Assembly (NCBI GenBank): GCA_003158705.1
Contig: PMKX01000146.1
Coordinates: forward strand, 1,301-7,338
Origin: Actinomycetota bacterium
Lineage (GTDB): Bacteria > Actinomycetota > Thermoleophilia > UBA2241
Reading direction: 5' to 3'
DNA length: 6,038 nt
Shown: in pieces, positions 5,406 through 6,038 of the stretch
Layout: each line of letters begins with the position of its first letter
Numbering within the stretch: the first letter of the stretch is position 1
Notes under the pieces: generated by a model
The model's database searches: none
Seen by the model: the letters and a program-made list of their open reading frames with translations, nothing else
What the model was told of the DNA's origin: nothing
Position numbers and translations under genes: made by a program

Positions 5406-6038
5406 ATGATTTGCCTTGGCATAGATATCGGCTGCATCAGCCTCAAAGCGGCGCTCGTGGGCGAGGCCGGCGACCGCGACCTGTTCGCCGGCCTCGCCCA
5501 CGAACATCCCGATCTCTACTTCGTGCCGGCGGCCGGCTTGCCTGAGGTGGGCGGCCGTCCCGTGCTGGTCACCCGCTACCGGCGCCTCAAAGGAAGCCCG
5601 AGCGATGCCACCCGAGGCCTTCTCGACGACCTGCTGGCCACCATCTCGGGCGAGCGGGTCCAGGGCCTGCGTCTAACGGGTTCCGGCGGCCGTCTCATCG
5701 GCAACGCGCTGCAGGCGCCGCTCGAGAACGAGTTCAAAGCCATCACGCGAGGGCTCGCCGCTCTGCATCCCGAGGTGGTCACCATCTTCGAGATGGGCGG
5801 CGAGACCTCCAAGTTCATCCGGCTCGAGGCGGACGGCGGCGGCGCCGGGATAGCCGACTACCAGACCAACGGTGACTGTGCCGCCGGCACGGGCTCCTTC
5901 ATGGACCAGCAGGCGAGCCGTCTGTTGTACGACATCGAGGAGGTCGGCGCCGTCGTTCTGGGTGCCGCCAAGGCGGCCAGCATCGCCGGTCGCTGCAGCG
6001 TGTTCGCCAAGTCGGACATGATCCACGCCCAGCAGAAG
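5406..6038 (+). CDS. Acyl-CoA dehydratase activase, BadF/BadG/BcrA/BcrD (HgdC) ATPase family, N-terminal part
   Basis: The first 211 residues are visible and the gene runs off the right edge. Family members are ATP-driven, Fe-S-containing electron donors that reduce 2-hydroxyacyl-CoA dehydratases or benzoyl-CoA reductases in the cytoplasm. The ASKHA nucleotide-binding motifs are present: GIDIG (5-9) with S12 and K14, GSGGR (92-96), and EMGGETSK (129-136). DCAAGTGSF begins at D157 and GRCSVFAKSD at G195. C158 and C197 are 39 residues apart, the same spacing as I recall for the two cluster-ligating cysteines of HgdC, so a subunit-bridging [4Fe-4S] cluster is likely. GGETSK and CSVFAKSDMIHAQQ resemble the long, roughly 1,400-residue activases fused to dehydratase-like domains more than the short HgdC form; this is from memory. 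Position 10 is Cys (GCIS) where Ser is usual. ATG 5406 places GIDIG at residue 5, but its Shine-Dalgarno is weak. Confidence 0.9.
   Translation, partial: MICLGIDIGCISLKAALVGEAGDRDLFAGLAHEHPDLYFVPAAGLPEVGGRPVLVTRYRRLKGSPSDATRGLLDDLLATISGERVQGLRLTGSGGRLIGNALQAPLENEFKAITRGLAALHPEVVTIFEMGGETSKFIRLEADGGGAGIADYQTNGDCAAGTGSFMDQQASRLLYDIEEVGAVVLGAAKAASIAGRCSVFAKSDMIHAQQK

Noticed and set aside
5106..5507. Upstream extension of the leftward glycosylase-like gene to a start at 5507
   Set aside because: It would overlap the start of the activase gene and the divergent promoter region. The extra N-terminal residues look non-coding, and GTG 5105 has a strong Shine-Dalgarno.

Overview
This is a strongly GC-rich, bacterial chromosomal window whose genes use third-position G/C heavily. 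The content fits a deep-branching actinobacterium: a secreted PGRP-type amidase with a family-typical N-terminal domain, FlgD-Ig-like repeats, a Pro/Thr linker before an OmpA domain, and actinobacterial-looking start sites. The right-hand gene belongs to the acyl-CoA dehydratase activase family, whose members are oxygen-sensitive and mostly found in anaerobes, so an anaerobic or facultative lineage is likely. Taxonomy is inference only.

Left part (1-1154): the 3' end of a gene for an OmpA/MotB-type peptidoglycan-binding protein with a Pro/Thr-rich linker. Next comes a plausible promoter and a small 81-residue protein of unknown function. An apparently non-coding stretch of about 300 bases follows, with only a weak hairpin and a possible promoter.

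Centre (1155-4192): a two-gene transcription unit with 17 bases between the genes. The first gene encodes a small lipoprotein-like protein whose folded part resembles an AMIN-like domain. The second encodes a large secreted zinc amidase of the N-acetylmuramoyl-L-alanine amidase/PGRP superfamily, with all three zinc ligands present and three tandem SPNGDG-type Ig-like repeats. With the OmpA-like protein upstream, this side of the window concerns the cell wall. A perfect 14-bp inverted repeat (4247-4285) lies between this unit and the converging gene.

Right part (4311-6038): a leftward gene for a divergent HhH-GPD/endonuclease III-like protein with a C-terminal four-cysteine cluster. It is separated by a 300-base divergent control region from a rightward gene for an ATP-dependent CoA-dehydratase activase, cut by the window edge. 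The control region holds an AT-richer patch, a perfect 14-bp palindrome and a 47-base leader hairpin.

I see no CRISPR array, tRNA, rRNA, IS element or defence system. Most of the window is recognisable housekeeping or envelope biology. The points most worth checking are the cysteine-cluster glycosylase-like protein, the lipoprotein/amidase pair and the structured leader of the activase gene.
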